Source: Pigmentibacter ruber (lineage in GTDB: Bacteria > Bdellovibrionota_B > Oligoflexia > Silvanigrellales > Silvanigrellaceae). Taken from it: a stretch of 64,000 bases of DNA. The DNA lies in the NCBI RefSeq assembly GCF_009792895.1, contig NZ_WSSC01000005.1, forward strand, positions 186,001-250,000, read 5' to 3'. Every line of letters starts with the position of its first letter. Positions within the stretch are counted from its first letter, which is position 1. Below, in pieces: positions 1 through 9,100 of this stretch. The translations under genes and the position numbers were made by a program. The notes beneath the pieces are model-generated. The model had not been told where the DNA came from. It ran no database searches and was given only the letters and a program-made list of their open reading frames with translations.

Positions 1-536
1 CCCCAGCCAGCAGGAATAAATGGATCCCAACCTTCTAATAGACAAGTATTAAAACCAGAATTAGATACTAAATCTCCAATTCTATTGGAATAAATTAATT
101 CTGTATTTCTAAAAGTAGTTGGTACTTTAGAAAATAGTTCAAATATTTTTTGTTTTTGTTTGTCTATTTGAGCATAAAATTCTTCTTCATCATATAATGA
201 AGCTAAACTATGATGTGAAGTTTCGCAAATAATTTCAGTATTAGGTAGGCTTAAAATATCCTGATATAATTCAAGTAGTTTTTTATCATATAACTCACAT
301 TGTTCAAGAAATGTTCCTGACATAGAAAATGAAATTTTAAAATTTTCAGGAAAGTTTTTTAATAAAGAAGCAAATAATAATCCAGCAGGCCAATAGCATT
401 TTTTTGCAACTTTATGAAAAATTTGTTCATTTGATTCAGAATTAAAATATGCTTTGTGTTTATTAATTTCTTTTATTCTGTAATGATTTATTCTAAAAGG
501 CTGATGTATTTCAAAATAAAAGCAAATTGCAACCAT
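1..536 (-). CDS. Glycoside hydrolase family 57 enzyme (alpha-amylase/glucanotransferase type), C-terminus outside window
   Basis: About 178 N-terminal residues are visible, and the reading frame stays open to base 1. The protein starts MVAICFYFEIHQPFR, the usual GH57 beginning in which the His lies in the active-site barrel. Further on it has FRNTELIYSN, typical of the family before the catalytic Glu region. GH57 enzymes cut or transfer alpha-1,4-glucans in the cytoplasm. It begins 12 bases after the end of the GT4 glycogen-synthase-like gene and follows the phosphorylase, so the three probably act together on a storage alpha-glucan. Whether it is an amylase, branching enzyme or 4-alpha-glucanotransferase cannot be decided from this half. 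Confidence 0.8.
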   Translation of the reverse strand, partial: MVAICFYFEIHQPFRINHYRIKEINKHKAYFNSESNEQIFHKVAKKCYWPAGLLFASLLKNFPENFKISFSMSGTFLEQCELYDKKLLELYQDILSLPNTEIICETSHHSLASLYDEEEFYAQIDKQKQKIFELFSKVPTTFRNTELIYSNRIGDLVSNSGFNTCLLEGWDPFIPAGW

Positions 537-548
537 TTAATATTCCTT

Positions 549-1967
549 TCAATTAATTTCTTTATAAGCTTCAAGCAATATTTTTGCAGAATTTAACCAA
601 GTTCTATTATCTAGGTCTTTTAACGAATTTTCTATCATTTCAGATCTAACAGGTTGGTACTTTAGTAAACTAATTATTCTATCAGCAATTAAATCAGTAT
701 CCCAAAAATCAACTTTTAAAGCATGATTTAATACCTCTGAAACACCAGATTGTTTTGATATGACTACTGGAATATTTTGAGCAATTGCTTCAAGAGCGAC
801 TATTCCAAATGGCTCTGAAACACTTGGCATAATAAAAATATCTGAATCTTGGAGGGTTTTTTGAACACCTTGTGCATTTAAGAAACCTTCAAACTGAAAA
901 TGTTTATCTATGCCTAACTCCCAAGTTAGTTGTTTCATTGCTGGCAATAAGTCTCCAGTTCCTACTACTTTAAATATGACATTGGGATTGTGTTTTAAGA
1001 CTTTTTCTGCAGCAAATACAAAGTAAGAAGGGCCTTTTTGAAAAGTAATTCTTCCAACAAAAGTAACTACAGATAATTTTGTATTTGGCTTTAAATGCAA
1101 GTTTTGTTCAGAAAAATTTACTAAACTAAGATGTTGACTATTACTCGCGTTATAAACTACCTTAATCTTATTTGCAGGAGTTTGAAATTTATCAACTATT
1201 AAATTTTTAGTAAATTCTGAAACTGTAATTACTAAATCAGATAATTGAATGCCAGTTTGTTCTATTTGTAAAATTTCTTTGTTATTTTCAACTTCACCTG
1301 AGCGATCTAATTCAGTTGAATGAATATGGACGACAAGAGGAATATTATATATTTCTTTGATCATTTTTGCAGCAGTAAATGACATCCAGTCATGTGCATG
1401 TATGACTTGATAATCAGGATCATTTTCTAAAATATTAATTGCAAGTATACCTAAAATATAACATTTTTCATTTATGGTACAATTAGCAGAAAAGTTAAAT
1501 GTATTTTTTTCGTTGTTGAAATTGTGGCTAGATTTTCTTGACTTTATTTCTTGAATATAATTCTGGTACTCACTTAGTTTAATTTTTATTATGTTTTTTT
1601 CTTTTGTTGTAAGCTCTTTTTTGTTTATTGCGTAATTATAGTGTGAATTAAGGGTCTCAATAGATTTTTTTTCTATAATTTCTGATATTTCTTTGTATGT
1701 TTCATTAAGAGAATTTTCTAAATTTATTTGTTGTTCTATTTGGGAATAGTTTATATTATTAAATTCATCTTTTTTTTCAATATCAAAAGGGTTTTCTGGA
1801 CTAACTATTGTTAGATTTTTTGTATGCAACTGATATGGATAATTTGGTAACACTAAAGTTACTTTATGCCCCATTGATATGAGTGCTTTAATTAAACCTT
1901 CAGTTGCAGTTCCTAAACCACCAGAAATTACGGGAGGATATTCCCAACCTAACATTAATATTTTCAT
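549..1967 (-). CDS. GT4/GT5-like glycogen (starch) synthase family glycosyltransferase
   Basis: A 472-aa GT-B glycosyltransferase that probably extends an alpha-1,4-glucan from a nucleotide sugar. The N-terminus (KILMLGWEYPPVISGGLG) has the Gly-rich sugar-acceptor loop of glycogen synthases. Residues around 185-200 (VIHAHDWMSF) match the family HxHDW motif. The C-terminal Rossmann half carries the donor-binding motif SEPFGIVALEA, an E-x7-E pattern. Residues about 70-160 form a Lys/Asn/Glu-rich insertion that looks lineage-specific. It lies 38 bases downstream of the phosphorylase and 12 bases upstream of the GH57 gene, so all three are likely one transcript. The exact donor (ADP- or UDP-glucose) is not visible. 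Confidence 0.82.
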   Translation of the reverse strand: MKILMLGWEYPPVISGGLGTATEGLIKALISMGHKVTLVLPNYPYQLHTKNLTIVSPENPFDIEKKDEFNNINYSQIEQQINLENSLNETYKEISEIIEKKSIETLNSHYNYAINKKELTTKEKNIIKIKLSEYQNYIQEIKSRKSSHNFNNEKNTFNFSANCTINEKCYILGILAINILENDPDYQVIHAHDWMSFTAAKMIKEIYNIPLVVHIHSTELDRSGEVENNKEILQIEQTGIQLSDLVITVSEFTKNLIVDKFQTPANKIKVVYNASNSQHLSLVNFSEQNLHLKPNTKLSVVTFVGRITFQKGPSYFVFAAEKVLKHNPNVIFKVVGTGDLLPAMKQLTWELGIDKHFQFEGFLNAQGVQKTLQDSDIFIMPSVSEPFGIVALEAIAQNIPVVISKQSGVSEVLNHALKVDFWDTDLIADRIISLLKYQPVRSEMIENSLKDLDNRTWLNSAKILLEAYKEIN

Positions 1968-2005
1968 AATTCACCACTAATTTTGTCTAAATAAGATATT
2001 TGCTT

Positions 2006-4480
2006 TTACCTTGCGACTAAATCCAAATCAAGATGTTCCGGAAATATTATAGGATTTGGACAAATTCTAATTGTATAAGTTCTTATTTCAGGATTCATAG
2101 TTTCTAAATCAATATTGTAAAGAAAATGCTGATTTTTAGGATCACTTTCTATACATTTTAATTTTAAGTCTTTATTATTATGAAATATATGAAAATTATC
2201 AGAATTTTCTAAAACTAAATTAACTTCTAACCAATTTTCAGGAAAAGGTGAAAATAGTTCTGCAATTAAAGTAACAGGTTCTCCAACAATAACTGTATCT
2301 GATGGTTTTAATTCAATTTTTGAAACAGCAACTTTTTTCCAATTATCTTTTAATAATTGCACATTATTTAAATGCTGCTTAAGAGACTCAATTTGGTCAT
2401 TAGAATGAATTGACCATTTTTCATGGAATAATGATGCTGGTTTATAAGATTTTTTAATATAATCATTTAACATGCGGTGAGTGCTAAATTTTGGAGTCAA
2501 AATAGCAATTGATTTTTTCATTTTATCAATCCATTCAATTGGTATTTTACTACTGTAATATAATGGAGCAATCTCGTTCTCTAATTTATCATACAAACTT
2601 TCAGCATCTTTATCATCACGTTGAAATTCATCTTGAATTTCTTCTCTACTTCCAATGCTCCAACCTAATTCAGGTTCATATGCTTCGTCCCACCAACCAT
2701 CTAAAATTGAAAAATTTAAACCACCATTTATTGCCACTTTTATGCCGCTAGTTCCAGAAGCTTCTAGAGGTCTTATAGGATTATTTAGCCAAATATCAAC
2801 TCCTCGGACTAATTTTTGGGCGATATGCATATCATAATTTTCAAGAAAAATAATATTTGCTGATAAATTTTCTTTTTGAATTGATTGAACAACTTTTTGA
2901 ATTATTTCTTTTCCTAAATGATCTGCAGGATGTGCTTTTCCTGAGATGATCAATTGGATAGGGCGTTCAGGATTTTGCAGAATCTTTTTTAGTCTAGTAA
3001 TATTTCGGAAAATCAGGTGTCCTCTTTTGTAACTGGCAAATCTTCTCGCAAAGCCAATTGTTAAGTATTCACTAGAAAAATTGCAATTTGGAATGTTTGA
3101 AAGCAGTCTACTTTTTCTGTTCAAATGTACATTCCAAAGTTCTGTACTTGGAATATTTTCTACTCTTTTCCAAATAACCGGATCTGAAAGTTTAGCATCC
3201 CAACCTTTGCCTAAATAAAAGTCAAATAAATCTACTAATTCGTTACAAATCCAAGTTCGAATATGTACACCATTTGTAATGCCTTGGATTGGAACTTCAT
3301 TTTCTAGCAAACTGGGCCAAAGTTGTTTCCAAATTTTTTTTGATATTTTTTTGTGAAGTTGGCTAACACCGTTACGATATCCGCTAGTTTTTAAAGCAAA
3401 AACAGGCATAGAAAATTCAGCAAAATTTTCTGGAAGCCTGCCTAACTGATAGAAGTCTTCATCTGGAATTCCATAAGTTTCTTTTATATTTCCAAGATAT
3501 TTTGCAAGCAAAGGAATTGGAAAAGCATCATTACCTGCTGGGACAGGAGTATGAATAGTAAATACCTGTGTTCCTTTAGTTGCTAATAATGCTTCCTGCC
3601 AGGTGAGACCTTTTTGGGTAAATTGTGCCACTCTTTCTAAAGTTAAAAATGCTGAATGCCCTTCATTTAAATGATAAACGGCTGGATTAATATTTAATTT
3701 ATTCAAAATTTTGATACCACCAATTCCAAGAACCAGTTCCTGTTGGATTCTAAGATCCTGTCCACCAGAATATAGTCTGGAAGTAATTTGTCTAAATTCA
3801 GGAGAGTTTTCTCTTATATTAGTATCAAGTAAATATAACGGAATTCTTCCAACATTTAGTTTCCAAATTTGTGCATAAACTTTCTGTTGATTAATTTGAA
3901 TATCAATTAATAAAGGATTATTTGAAGATTCAGTAACAATTTGCATCGGTAAATAAAAAGGGTCATTGATATCATATTTTTCTGTTTGCCAACCATCTTT
4001 ATTTAGGTTTTGGCGAAAATAACCTTCAGAATAAAATAGTCCTACTCCAACTAAAGGCAAGCATAAATCACTCGCTGTTTTTAAATGATCTCCTGATAAT
4101 ATTCCGAGTCCACCTGAGTAAAGCAAAATACTTTCATGCAAACCAAATTCCATTGAAAAATATGCAATTGTGTTTTTCTCATGAAAATCTTGGACTTTAG
4201 ATACTCCATTTTCTAAGTATTCTTTAAATTCATTATAAACTTCATTTAAATGTTCTAAAAATCCATTGTCATCTTTCAAATTATCCCATGTTGCAGAGGG
4301 TAAAGTATTTAAAAGTTTTAAAGGACATGGGCCACTTAATTCATATTCTTGCGGATCTATTCTTCTAAATAAATTAATGGCATTACTATTCCAAGACCAC
4401 CAGACATTCCTAGCAAGTTCCCAAAGAGCTTCTAGATTTTTAGGTAAAGAAGAACGTATATGTAGTTGTATAGTACGCAT
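2006..4480 (-). CDS. glgP: Alpha-glucan (glycogen/maltodextrin) phosphorylase, GT35, DUF3417 type
   Basis: An 824-aa phosphorylase that releases glucose-1-phosphate from alpha-1,4-glucans using pyridoxal phosphate. The first ~110 residues (LWELARNVWWSWNSNA) are the DUF3417 extension of the bacterial/archaeal alpha-glucan phosphorylases, as opposed to the animal/E. coli MalP type. A glucan/phosphate site segment (HLNEGHSAF) lies in the middle. The PLP-lysine motif EASGTSGIKVAINGG is near residue 580. Length fits the family (about 800-860). It is the first of three glucan genes, 63 bases downstream of holB on the same strand, so it may be co-transcribed with tmk-holB or have its own weak promoter in that gap. 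Confidence 0.92.
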   Translation of the reverse strand: MRTIQLHIRSSLPKNLEALWELARNVWWSWNSNAINLFRRIDPQEYELSGPCPLKLLNTLPSATWDNLKDDNGFLEHLNEVYNEFKEYLENGVSKVQDFHEKNTIAYFSMEFGLHESILLYSGGLGILSGDHLKTASDLCLPLVGVGLFYSEGYFRQNLNKDGWQTEKYDINDPFYLPMQIVTESSNNPLLIDIQINQQKVYAQIWKLNVGRIPLYLLDTNIRENSPEFRQITSRLYSGGQDLRIQQELVLGIGGIKILNKLNINPAVYHLNEGHSAFLTLERVAQFTQKGLTWQEALLATKGTQVFTIHTPVPAGNDAFPIPLLAKYLGNIKETYGIPDEDFYQLGRLPENFAEFSMPVFALKTSGYRNGVSQLHKKISKKIWKQLWPSLLENEVPIQGITNGVHIRTWICNELVDLFDFYLGKGWDAKLSDPVIWKRVENIPSTELWNVHLNRKSRLLSNIPNCNFSSEYLTIGFARRFASYKRGHLIFRNITRLKKILQNPERPIQLIISGKAHPADHLGKEIIQKVVQSIQKENLSANIIFLENYDMHIAQKLVRGVDIWLNNPIRPLEASGTSGIKVAINGGLNFSILDGWWDEAYEPELGWSIGSREEIQDEFQRDDKDAESLYDKLENEIAPLYYSSKIPIEWIDKMKKSIAILTPKFSTHRMLNDYIKKSYKPASLFHEKWSIHSNDQIESLKQHLNNVQLLKDNWKKVAVSKIELKPSDTVIVGEPVTLIAELFSPFPENWLEVNLVLENSDNFHIFHNNKDLKLKCIESDPKNQHFLYNIDLETMNPEIRTYTIRICPNPIIFPEHLDLDLVAR

Positions 4481-4543
4481 GAATATTCCCCTAAGTTTTT
4501 GTCCTCTGAATACTTGCTTGAATTTAGGAGAATTGCAACTCTG

Positions 4544-5386
4544 TTAATTTATTTTGTGGCCTAAAAAAATTCTTGTTAACCATAAATATGTCGATGGATT
4601 AAGGTTTTCCGCTTGTTTCCATTCTGTTACATTGGCTAAAATGGATTTGGCTATCATGAGGAAACTATGGTCTTTTTTTAAATTTTCATTTGTAGCTAGC
4701 ACAATTATATCTTGAATTGTTTGTGGAGAATATTCTTTAGCTATTTTTTCACATAAATCGAGCACATTTTTTAATTCTGAAGCTTGCAAATTTTTGGTAG
4801 GTTTTTCGAAAAGTGATTTTGGAAGATTAGGAAAATAATTCTTAAAACTACTAATTAAATTTTTAATTAAATTAAAATCTTCAATATTAATTGTATTTAG
4901 AATATTATTTTGTGAAAAGTTATGAAAAGAAATAAAAACTTTTTGACAACGACTAGCAATAGTTGGAATGACTGTATTAATATTTTTGGTTGTTAAAATA
5001 AAAACTGTTTTTGCTTGCGGTTCTTCTAGTGCTTTAAGTAAAGCATTTGCAGAATTTAAATTCATTCTATCACAGTTTTCTATATAGATAACTCTTCTTT
5101 TTCCTTCAGATGGTTGGTATAAAATTAATTCTTTTATTTTACTTAAATCTTCAAGTCTTAAAATTTTTCTTGTTCTATCGGCAACAAAAATGTCATTATG
5201 ATGCGCCGCTATTTCAAAAATATTTCCATCTTTTGTGTTTATTAATTCAATGCCAGCCAAATGCTTCAGCAACAAACGAAAATCATTTTCTGGTAATCCA
5301 TGTGTTTCAAAATGTTTAGACACAAACAAAAAGGCATGATGTCTATAATAAATTGTGTTTTGAATAAACTCTTCAAACGAGATCAT
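4544..5386 (-). CDS. holB: DNA polymerase III delta-prime subunit-like clamp-loader ATPase
   Basis: A 280-aa AAA+ clamp-loader subunit. It contains the delta-prime/gamma signature NSANALLKALEEPQ near residues 113-126, followed by FILTT and IASRCQ (the SRC arginine-finger motif). The N-terminal segment has no Walker A P-loop, which agrees with delta-prime being a non-hydrolysing stator in many bacteria. Its start overlaps the end of tmk by four bases (ATGA). This tmk-holB coupling is common across bacteria and strongly supports the assignment. It would load the beta sliding clamp together with DnaX and HolA. Confidence 0.85.
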   Translation of the reverse strand: MISFEEFIQNTIYYRHHAFLFVSKHFETHGLPENDFRLLLKHLAGIELINTKDGNIFEIAAHHNDIFVADRTRKILRLEDLSKIKELILYQPSEGKRRVIYIENCDRMNLNSANALLKALEEPQAKTVFILTTKNINTVIPTIASRCQKVFISFHNFSQNNILNTINIEDFNLIKNLISSFKNYFPNLPKSLFEKPTKNLQASELKNVLDLCEKIAKEYSPQTIQDIIVLATNENLKKDHSFLMIAKSILANVTEWKQAENLNPSTYLWLTRIFLGHKIN

Positions 5387-6039
5387 ATAGAAATACCCAA
5401 GTGTTTTTCTAATGCATACTTGATTTGTGAATGTATTAGTTCTTTGCTTTGATTGGCATCAATTAATATTCGGTTTGGTACTTTGCCATTTGGGTACTGA
5501 TACTGTTCTTGATAAATTTTTGTATATCCTTCTTTTATAATTTGGTGAATTTCTTTTTCTTGGGTATCCATTCTATCTGAGGCGCGTTTTTTTTCTTTTG
5601 CTATGCGCTGCAAGGCAACATCAAGGTCTGCAGTAAAAATAAAAGTGAGATCAGGGAGAAGATCTTCTAAAAAAATATGTGAAATTATATCAATTGTTTG
5701 TTTTGGAATTTTTCCTAATATGCTTTGATAAACATAAGTACTATCTAGAAAACGATCGCATAAAATTATTTTTTCTTCACAAAGTTCAGGACGAATGACC
5801 TTTGCAATATGTTGGGCGCGTGAAGCTGAAACTAATAAAAGCTCTGTTAAAGGAATTGGGGATTCTATACTAGGATCAACTTGTTTGAACAAAGAGCGTA
5901 TTTGTTCAGCAAATGGAGTTCCTCCAGGTTCTCTAGTTAGAAGGCAATTTCTTCCTTGTTTTTTTAAGGCCTTATGTAGAAACTCTAATTGTGTAGTTTT
6001 TCCAACACCTTCTCCGCCTTCAAATACAATAAAAGCCAT
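5383..6039 (-). CDS. tmk: Thymidylate kinase
   Basis: A 218-aa dTMP kinase (dTMP + ATP to dTDP + ADP), essential for dTTP supply. The P-loop GGEGVGKTTQ lies at residues ~8-17. The substrate motif TREPGGTPFAEQIR follows, and DRFLDSTYVYQ is the DR(Y/F/H) motif. The LID region includes KRASDRMD. Length is normal (about 205-220). An AGGA Shine-Dalgarno lies about 10 bases before the ATG. It is first in a minus-strand run that continues into holB with a 4-base overlap. Confidence 0.95.
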   Translation of the reverse strand: MAFIVFEGGEGVGKTTQLEFLHKALKKQGRNCLLTREPGGTPFAEQIRSLFKQVDPSIESPIPLTELLLVSASRAQHIAKVIRPELCEEKIILCDRFLDSTYVYQSILGKIPKQTIDIISHIFLEDLLPDLTFIFTADLDVALQRIAKEKKRASDRMDTQEKEIHQIIKEGYTKIYQEQYQYPNGKVPNRILIDANQSKELIHSQIKYALEKHLGISI

Positions 6040-6165
6040 TTTTGTCAGTCCTAAATTTGTGCAATATGGTTTTTGCCATGGGTAAAAAACCCCTCATCTT
6101 AGCTAACATAAAACATGACCGAAAGAGAAAGAAGTGGAAATAAGAAATTCGCAGGAGGATTTCCT

Positions 6166-6657
6166 ATGGAAAAGCTTGAATTAGATTTAACAGGCGTTTC
6201 AGCTTATTCCGACCCTTCCCATGCGAGAGATAGGGAGCTTTGGCGCGGGTTTTTGAGCTATGCCCTACCAGTCATAATGGCTAATGAAGTTGAGAACTTA
6301 GAGCAACAATTGGCAGATGCTGTAGTCTATTCTTTTGAAGAACTTACCACAAGTGTAGGAGAATCTGCTTCAAAAGAGGAGATCATTAGAAATATTTCAA
6401 CTTTACTAGCGAAAGAAATTGGTGTTCCCCCTGAATTTGCTTTAGCCTCGTTTTATGAAGGAGAAGTGCCTACAAAACTTTATAAAGTGAAATATAGAAC
6501 AATGAAAAAAAGTGCAAAAGTTCATCAGGAAGATAAAATGATTGGTACTTGGTTAGCTGACTTGGCTAAAGTTCAAGAAGATAAAAAATTTATTAAAATG
6601 GTAGAAAATTGGAAGAAATGGTTGCAGGAAAGCAATCCGTTACCGAACGTAGGGTAA
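6166..6657 (+). CDS. Conserved-looking hypothetical cytoplasmic protein
   Basis: I chose the ATG at 6166 over the upstream ATG at 6115 because GCAGGAGG lies just before it at ideal spacing. This gives 163 aa. The protein is acidic and helical, without signal peptide or membrane segment, and rich in Glu/Lys/Ala. The central stretch (LEQQLADAVVYSFEEL) and the end (NWKKWLQESNPLPNVG) match no family I recognise. It is monocistronic, divergent from tmk, and ends in a strong bidirectional terminator. Function unknown. Confidence 0.7.
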   Translation: MEKLELDLTGVSAYSDPSHARDRELWRGFLSYALPVIMANEVENLEQQLADAVVYSFEELTTSVGESASKEEIIRNISTLLAKEIGVPPEFALASFYEGEVPTKLYKVKYRTMKKSAKVHQEDKMIGTWLADLAKVQEDKKFIKMVENWKKWLQESNPLPNVG

Positions 6658-6663
6658 CAAAAA

Positions 6664-6702
6664 AGCAGTAGTTTAAAGGAGTTAAACTACTGCTTCGTTT
6701 TT
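6664..6702. terminator. Bidirectional intrinsic terminator between convergent genes
   Basis: A perfect 13-bp stem (6664-6676 with 6682-6694) around a 5-base AGGAG loop is followed on the plus strand by TCGTTTTT. On the minus strand it is followed by the T-run complementary to the A-run at 6659-6664. It separates the convergent 163-aa gene and the RRM gene. Confidence 0.85.
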
Positions 6703-7021
6703 AGTAACGCGTAGGGCGGCCTTGGCGGTCACCACGTGGGCCTCCATTGAAGCCTCCACGGTGATTGCGAGGTTCTGGTGGACGTGCTGGATTAACAACC
6801 ATAGGGCGATTATTTAATTCACTTCCATTAAACATTTCAATTGCTTTGTCAGCATCTTCTTTTGTTTGCATTTCTACGAAACAAAACCCTTTAAAACGTC
6901 CTGTTTCACGATCCATAACTGCTCTTACAGATTCAACTTTCCCAGCTTTTTCAAAAAGGCTAGCAATATCATTCTCTGTAGCAGAAAAAGGCAAATTGCC
7001 TACATATAACTTGGTACCCAC
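6701..7021 (-). CDS. Small RRM-domain RNA-binding protein with RGG-like tail
   Basis: A 106-aa single-RRM protein. RNP2 (LYVGNLPF) is at residues 4-11 and RNP1 (KGFCFVEM) at 44-51. The C-terminal 25 residues are Gly/Arg/Pro-rich (GGFNGGPRGDRQGRP), as in bacterial glycine-rich RNA-binding proteins that bind single-stranded RNA, often in cold response. The start is a GTG with AGGAG five bases upstream. It has its own long leader. Targets cannot be told from sequence. Confidence 0.92.
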   Translation of the reverse strand: MGTKLYVGNLPFSATENDIASLFEKAGKVESVRAVMDRETGRFKGFCFVEMQTKEDADKAIEMFNGSELNNRPMVVNPARPPEPRNHRGGFNGGPRGDRQGRPTRY

Positions 7022-7224
7022 AGGATCTCCTGATGAATTCTACGTGCCGACCAAACACAAAAGCCCCATGCCACGCGTTGTATCGTACATTATAAAACTT
7101 GAGACTTCGGTGGCTCTGAATATTTTCATGACGCACGCACTATTCTCATGGGATAGTGTTTCATGGAACGTGTTTACTTGCAAGAGAAAAATGTTCCTGT
7201 AAAAAAATTGGTGAGTCATGGGGG
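7022..7224 (-). promoter_or_regulatory. Leader/promoter region of the RRM gene
   Basis: These 203 bases lie between two minus-strand genes. A consensus-like minus-strand TATAAT at 7094-7089 would start a transcript near 7082, giving a 5' UTR of about 60 bases. No TTGACA-like -35 is obvious at the right distance. Genes for such RRM proteins often have regulated leaders, but no specific RNA fold was established here. The open frame at 7040-7264 looks non-coding. Confidence 0.35.
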
Positions 7225-7818
7225 TTAAAAAATTTGAAAAGTTGTTTCTAAACCATAGGCCCACTTAAATCTGTAGTCATTTTGAACCATTACAAATCTT
7301 CCAAATGGTTCAATGACAATAAAACCACTCATGATAGGAAATCCAATCCCTAGTTGAAGGTGTGAATAAAAGATATTTTCAGAGCCAGAAACACTATCGT
7401 TTACTGATACAATAGGATAATTGGTAACTAAAGTGGTATTTCTATAGGTATAGCCAAAGGCATAAGTAAGGCTAGGGAGAATGACCCAATCAAAAACAAG
7501 GCCAGTTTCAAGCATATATCTTAAGTCTGTTTCTTTTATTTGAAAAGCCTGTGGCATGTCAGGCTGAAGCCAAGAATAATTTATTCTAAACCCAGGGCGA
7601 AACCAGAAGTGGTGAAAAATTGGGAGATATCCGTATACTACGGCTTCAGGTGCAAATTGAGAAAAAGTTGATTCTCCATAATCTTGTCTAATATAAAATA
7701 CTCCAGCACCTCCTGCGGCAAGATGAAAACTTGTACCATCAACAGCTAATATTTGAGACTCCGAACAAAAAAAAGTCATCAGAATGAATAAAAACTTTGT
7801 GTTTTGTATTATGGACAT
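7225..7818 (-). CDS. Exported beta-barrel-like hypothetical protein
   Basis: A 197-aa protein with a hydrophobic N-terminal signal (FLFILMTFFCSESQILA) and probable cleavage after ILA. The rest alternates aromatic and polar residues (HHFWFRPGFRINYSWLQ) and ends in a terminal Phe (TTFQIF), as small outer-membrane barrels do. It overlaps the end of the zinc-peptidase-like lipoprotein gene by 10 bases and is third in a three-gene envelope operon. No named family recognised. Loss of a 10-stranded or smaller barrel cannot be judged by eye. Confidence 0.7.
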   Translation of the reverse strand: MSIIQNTKFLFILMTFFCSESQILAVDGTSFHLAAGGAGVFYIRQDYGESTFSQFAPEAVVYGYLPIFHHFWFRPGFRINYSWLQPDMPQAFQIKETDLRYMLETGLVFDWVILPSLTYAFGYTYRNTTLVTNYPIVSVNDSVSGSENIFYSHLQLGIGFPIMSGFIVIEPFGRFVMVQNDYRFKWAYGLETTFQIF

Positions 7819-9080
7819 GTAAAACCTGTTCTATAATTACTTGGGAAACCATAAGTTCCAAAATTATTTTTTAATTGTGAACAAATTTGTGTTTGTGAAC
7901 TTCCTGTTCCTATTTGGGTTAAAAGAGATTGAAAAAACGAACCTAAAACCTGACCATTATAAGTAGTATTATTACTGTCTCCGTTACTCGGACTACAATA
8001 ATCTGAAAAATTTGCTGTTGGTAAATTTAACATATTACTTTTTGTTGTTTTTAATGCATTTACAATTAAATTCATCATGATACTTCTACCAGATAGTGTA
8101 GTTTGATCTTGTCCTAAATTTGCTTGTGCTTTAAAAATTGCATTTGCAAATAAGGTACCAATACAATAAAAGCTTTGTTGGCATACTGAATTACTTGAAT
8201 CTGCTACACCATTCGAAATTTGATCATAATTAAAAGTAATAGTAGAGAAGTTTCTTTGTCCACTTGTTCCATTAATATCAATACTATTTTTTAAAATATT
8301 TGTACTTCCTGTCATTGTATAGCTTAACAAGTCAGCAAATCCTTCATTTAATCCTCTGATAACATACTCTTGATTGATACGATCACAATCAGGTGAACTT
8401 CCATTATCAAATGCCAGTTCCCAAATGGAGTGTCCGGATTCGTGTGCAATAACTTGCAAATTACTTGATAAAGGTATGTTTTCTAAGCTCGATCTTTGGT
8501 ATAATAAAAATTGATGGGCTCCTGGCATATAGGCTGCATTTAATTTACCGGAAGCTTCTATTGTCGAACCATCTCCAGAAAGTACAATGGATGGTTCAAA
8601 GAAAACTTTAATTGTACCGTACTTAGAGTTGATAAAACTTGGGCTATAACCAGTCATTGTTTGAATATTATTCATTACTGTATCAAACTGATAATATGCT
8701 GATAACATAGCCGCTGTAGAGTAATCTTTTGGTGATGCAGCGCCATTTACTACTTTGTATCTTAAATTAACATTTTTTGTTTGCTCAAAACTCTTGGCAA
8801 AAACAATTGAGCCAGTAACATACTTTGCTGTTAACTTTCCACCTTGAAACATTTGATAATAAGTGCCAGATAAATTATTTAAATTTTGTAAGCTTGGATA
8901 AGTTCCAATATCATATTTATAAGTTGGAGCTTCCGATCTTTGTTGTGAACTTATTAATGGAATAAGTTGCAAAACATAAGCTGAATAAGGAGGTCCAGAA
9001 ATAGAGTCTTGGTTTTGACAACTCATAAAAAAATAAGCAGAAACAAGAACAGATATTATGAAATGTTTATTTAATATCAT
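7809..9080 (-). CDS. Lipoprotein with zinc metallopeptidase (HExxH, gluzincin-like) motif
   Basis: I start at 9080, where GGAG lies six bases before the ATG. This gives 423 aa and removes 16 implausible residues. A short lipoprotein signal ends at FFMSC (Cys about residue 21). VIAHESGHSIWELAF near residues 210-225 is an HExxH zinc site. NEGFADLLSY about 28 residues later supplies the third-ligand Glu, as in M4/M36-like clan MA peptidases. The protein is Ser/Asn-rich and probably periplasmic or surface-exposed. It sits between two barrel-like proteins in one operon, so it may be displayed or exported with them. Substrate unknown. A catalytically intact peptidase is likely but unproven. Confidence 0.72.
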   Translation of the reverse strand: MILNKHFIISVLVSAYFFMSCQNQDSISGPPYSAYVLQLIPLISSQQRSEAPTYKYDIGTYPSLQNLNNLSGTYYQMFQGGKLTAKYVTGSIVFAKSFEQTKNVNLRYKVVNGAASPKDYSTAAMLSAYYQFDTVMNNIQTMTGYSPSFINSKYGTIKVFFEPSIVLSGDGSTIEASGKLNAAYMPGAHQFLLYQRSSLENIPLSSNLQVIAHESGHSIWELAFDNGSSPDCDRINQEYVIRGLNEGFADLLSYTMTGSTNILKNSIDINGTSGQRNFSTITFNYDQISNGVADSSNSVCQQSFYCIGTLFANAIFKAQANLGQDQTTLSGRSIMMNLIVNALKTTKSNMLNLPTANFSDYCSPSNGDSNNTTYNGQVLGSFFQSLLTQIGTGSSQTQICSQLKNNFGTYGFPSNYRTGFTCP

Positions 9081-9100
9081 ATTTTTCTCCAGCATATTTC

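Noticed and set aside
6115-6165. Upstream ATG extending the 163-aa gene by 17 residues
   Set aside because: A strong GCAGGAGG site lies within that extension just ahead of the ATG at 6166.
7040-7264. 74-aa minus-strand frame between the barrel gene and the RRM gene
   Set aside because: It overlaps the end of the barrel gene, has no ribosome-binding site and no family-like features; the region is better explained as the RRM leader.
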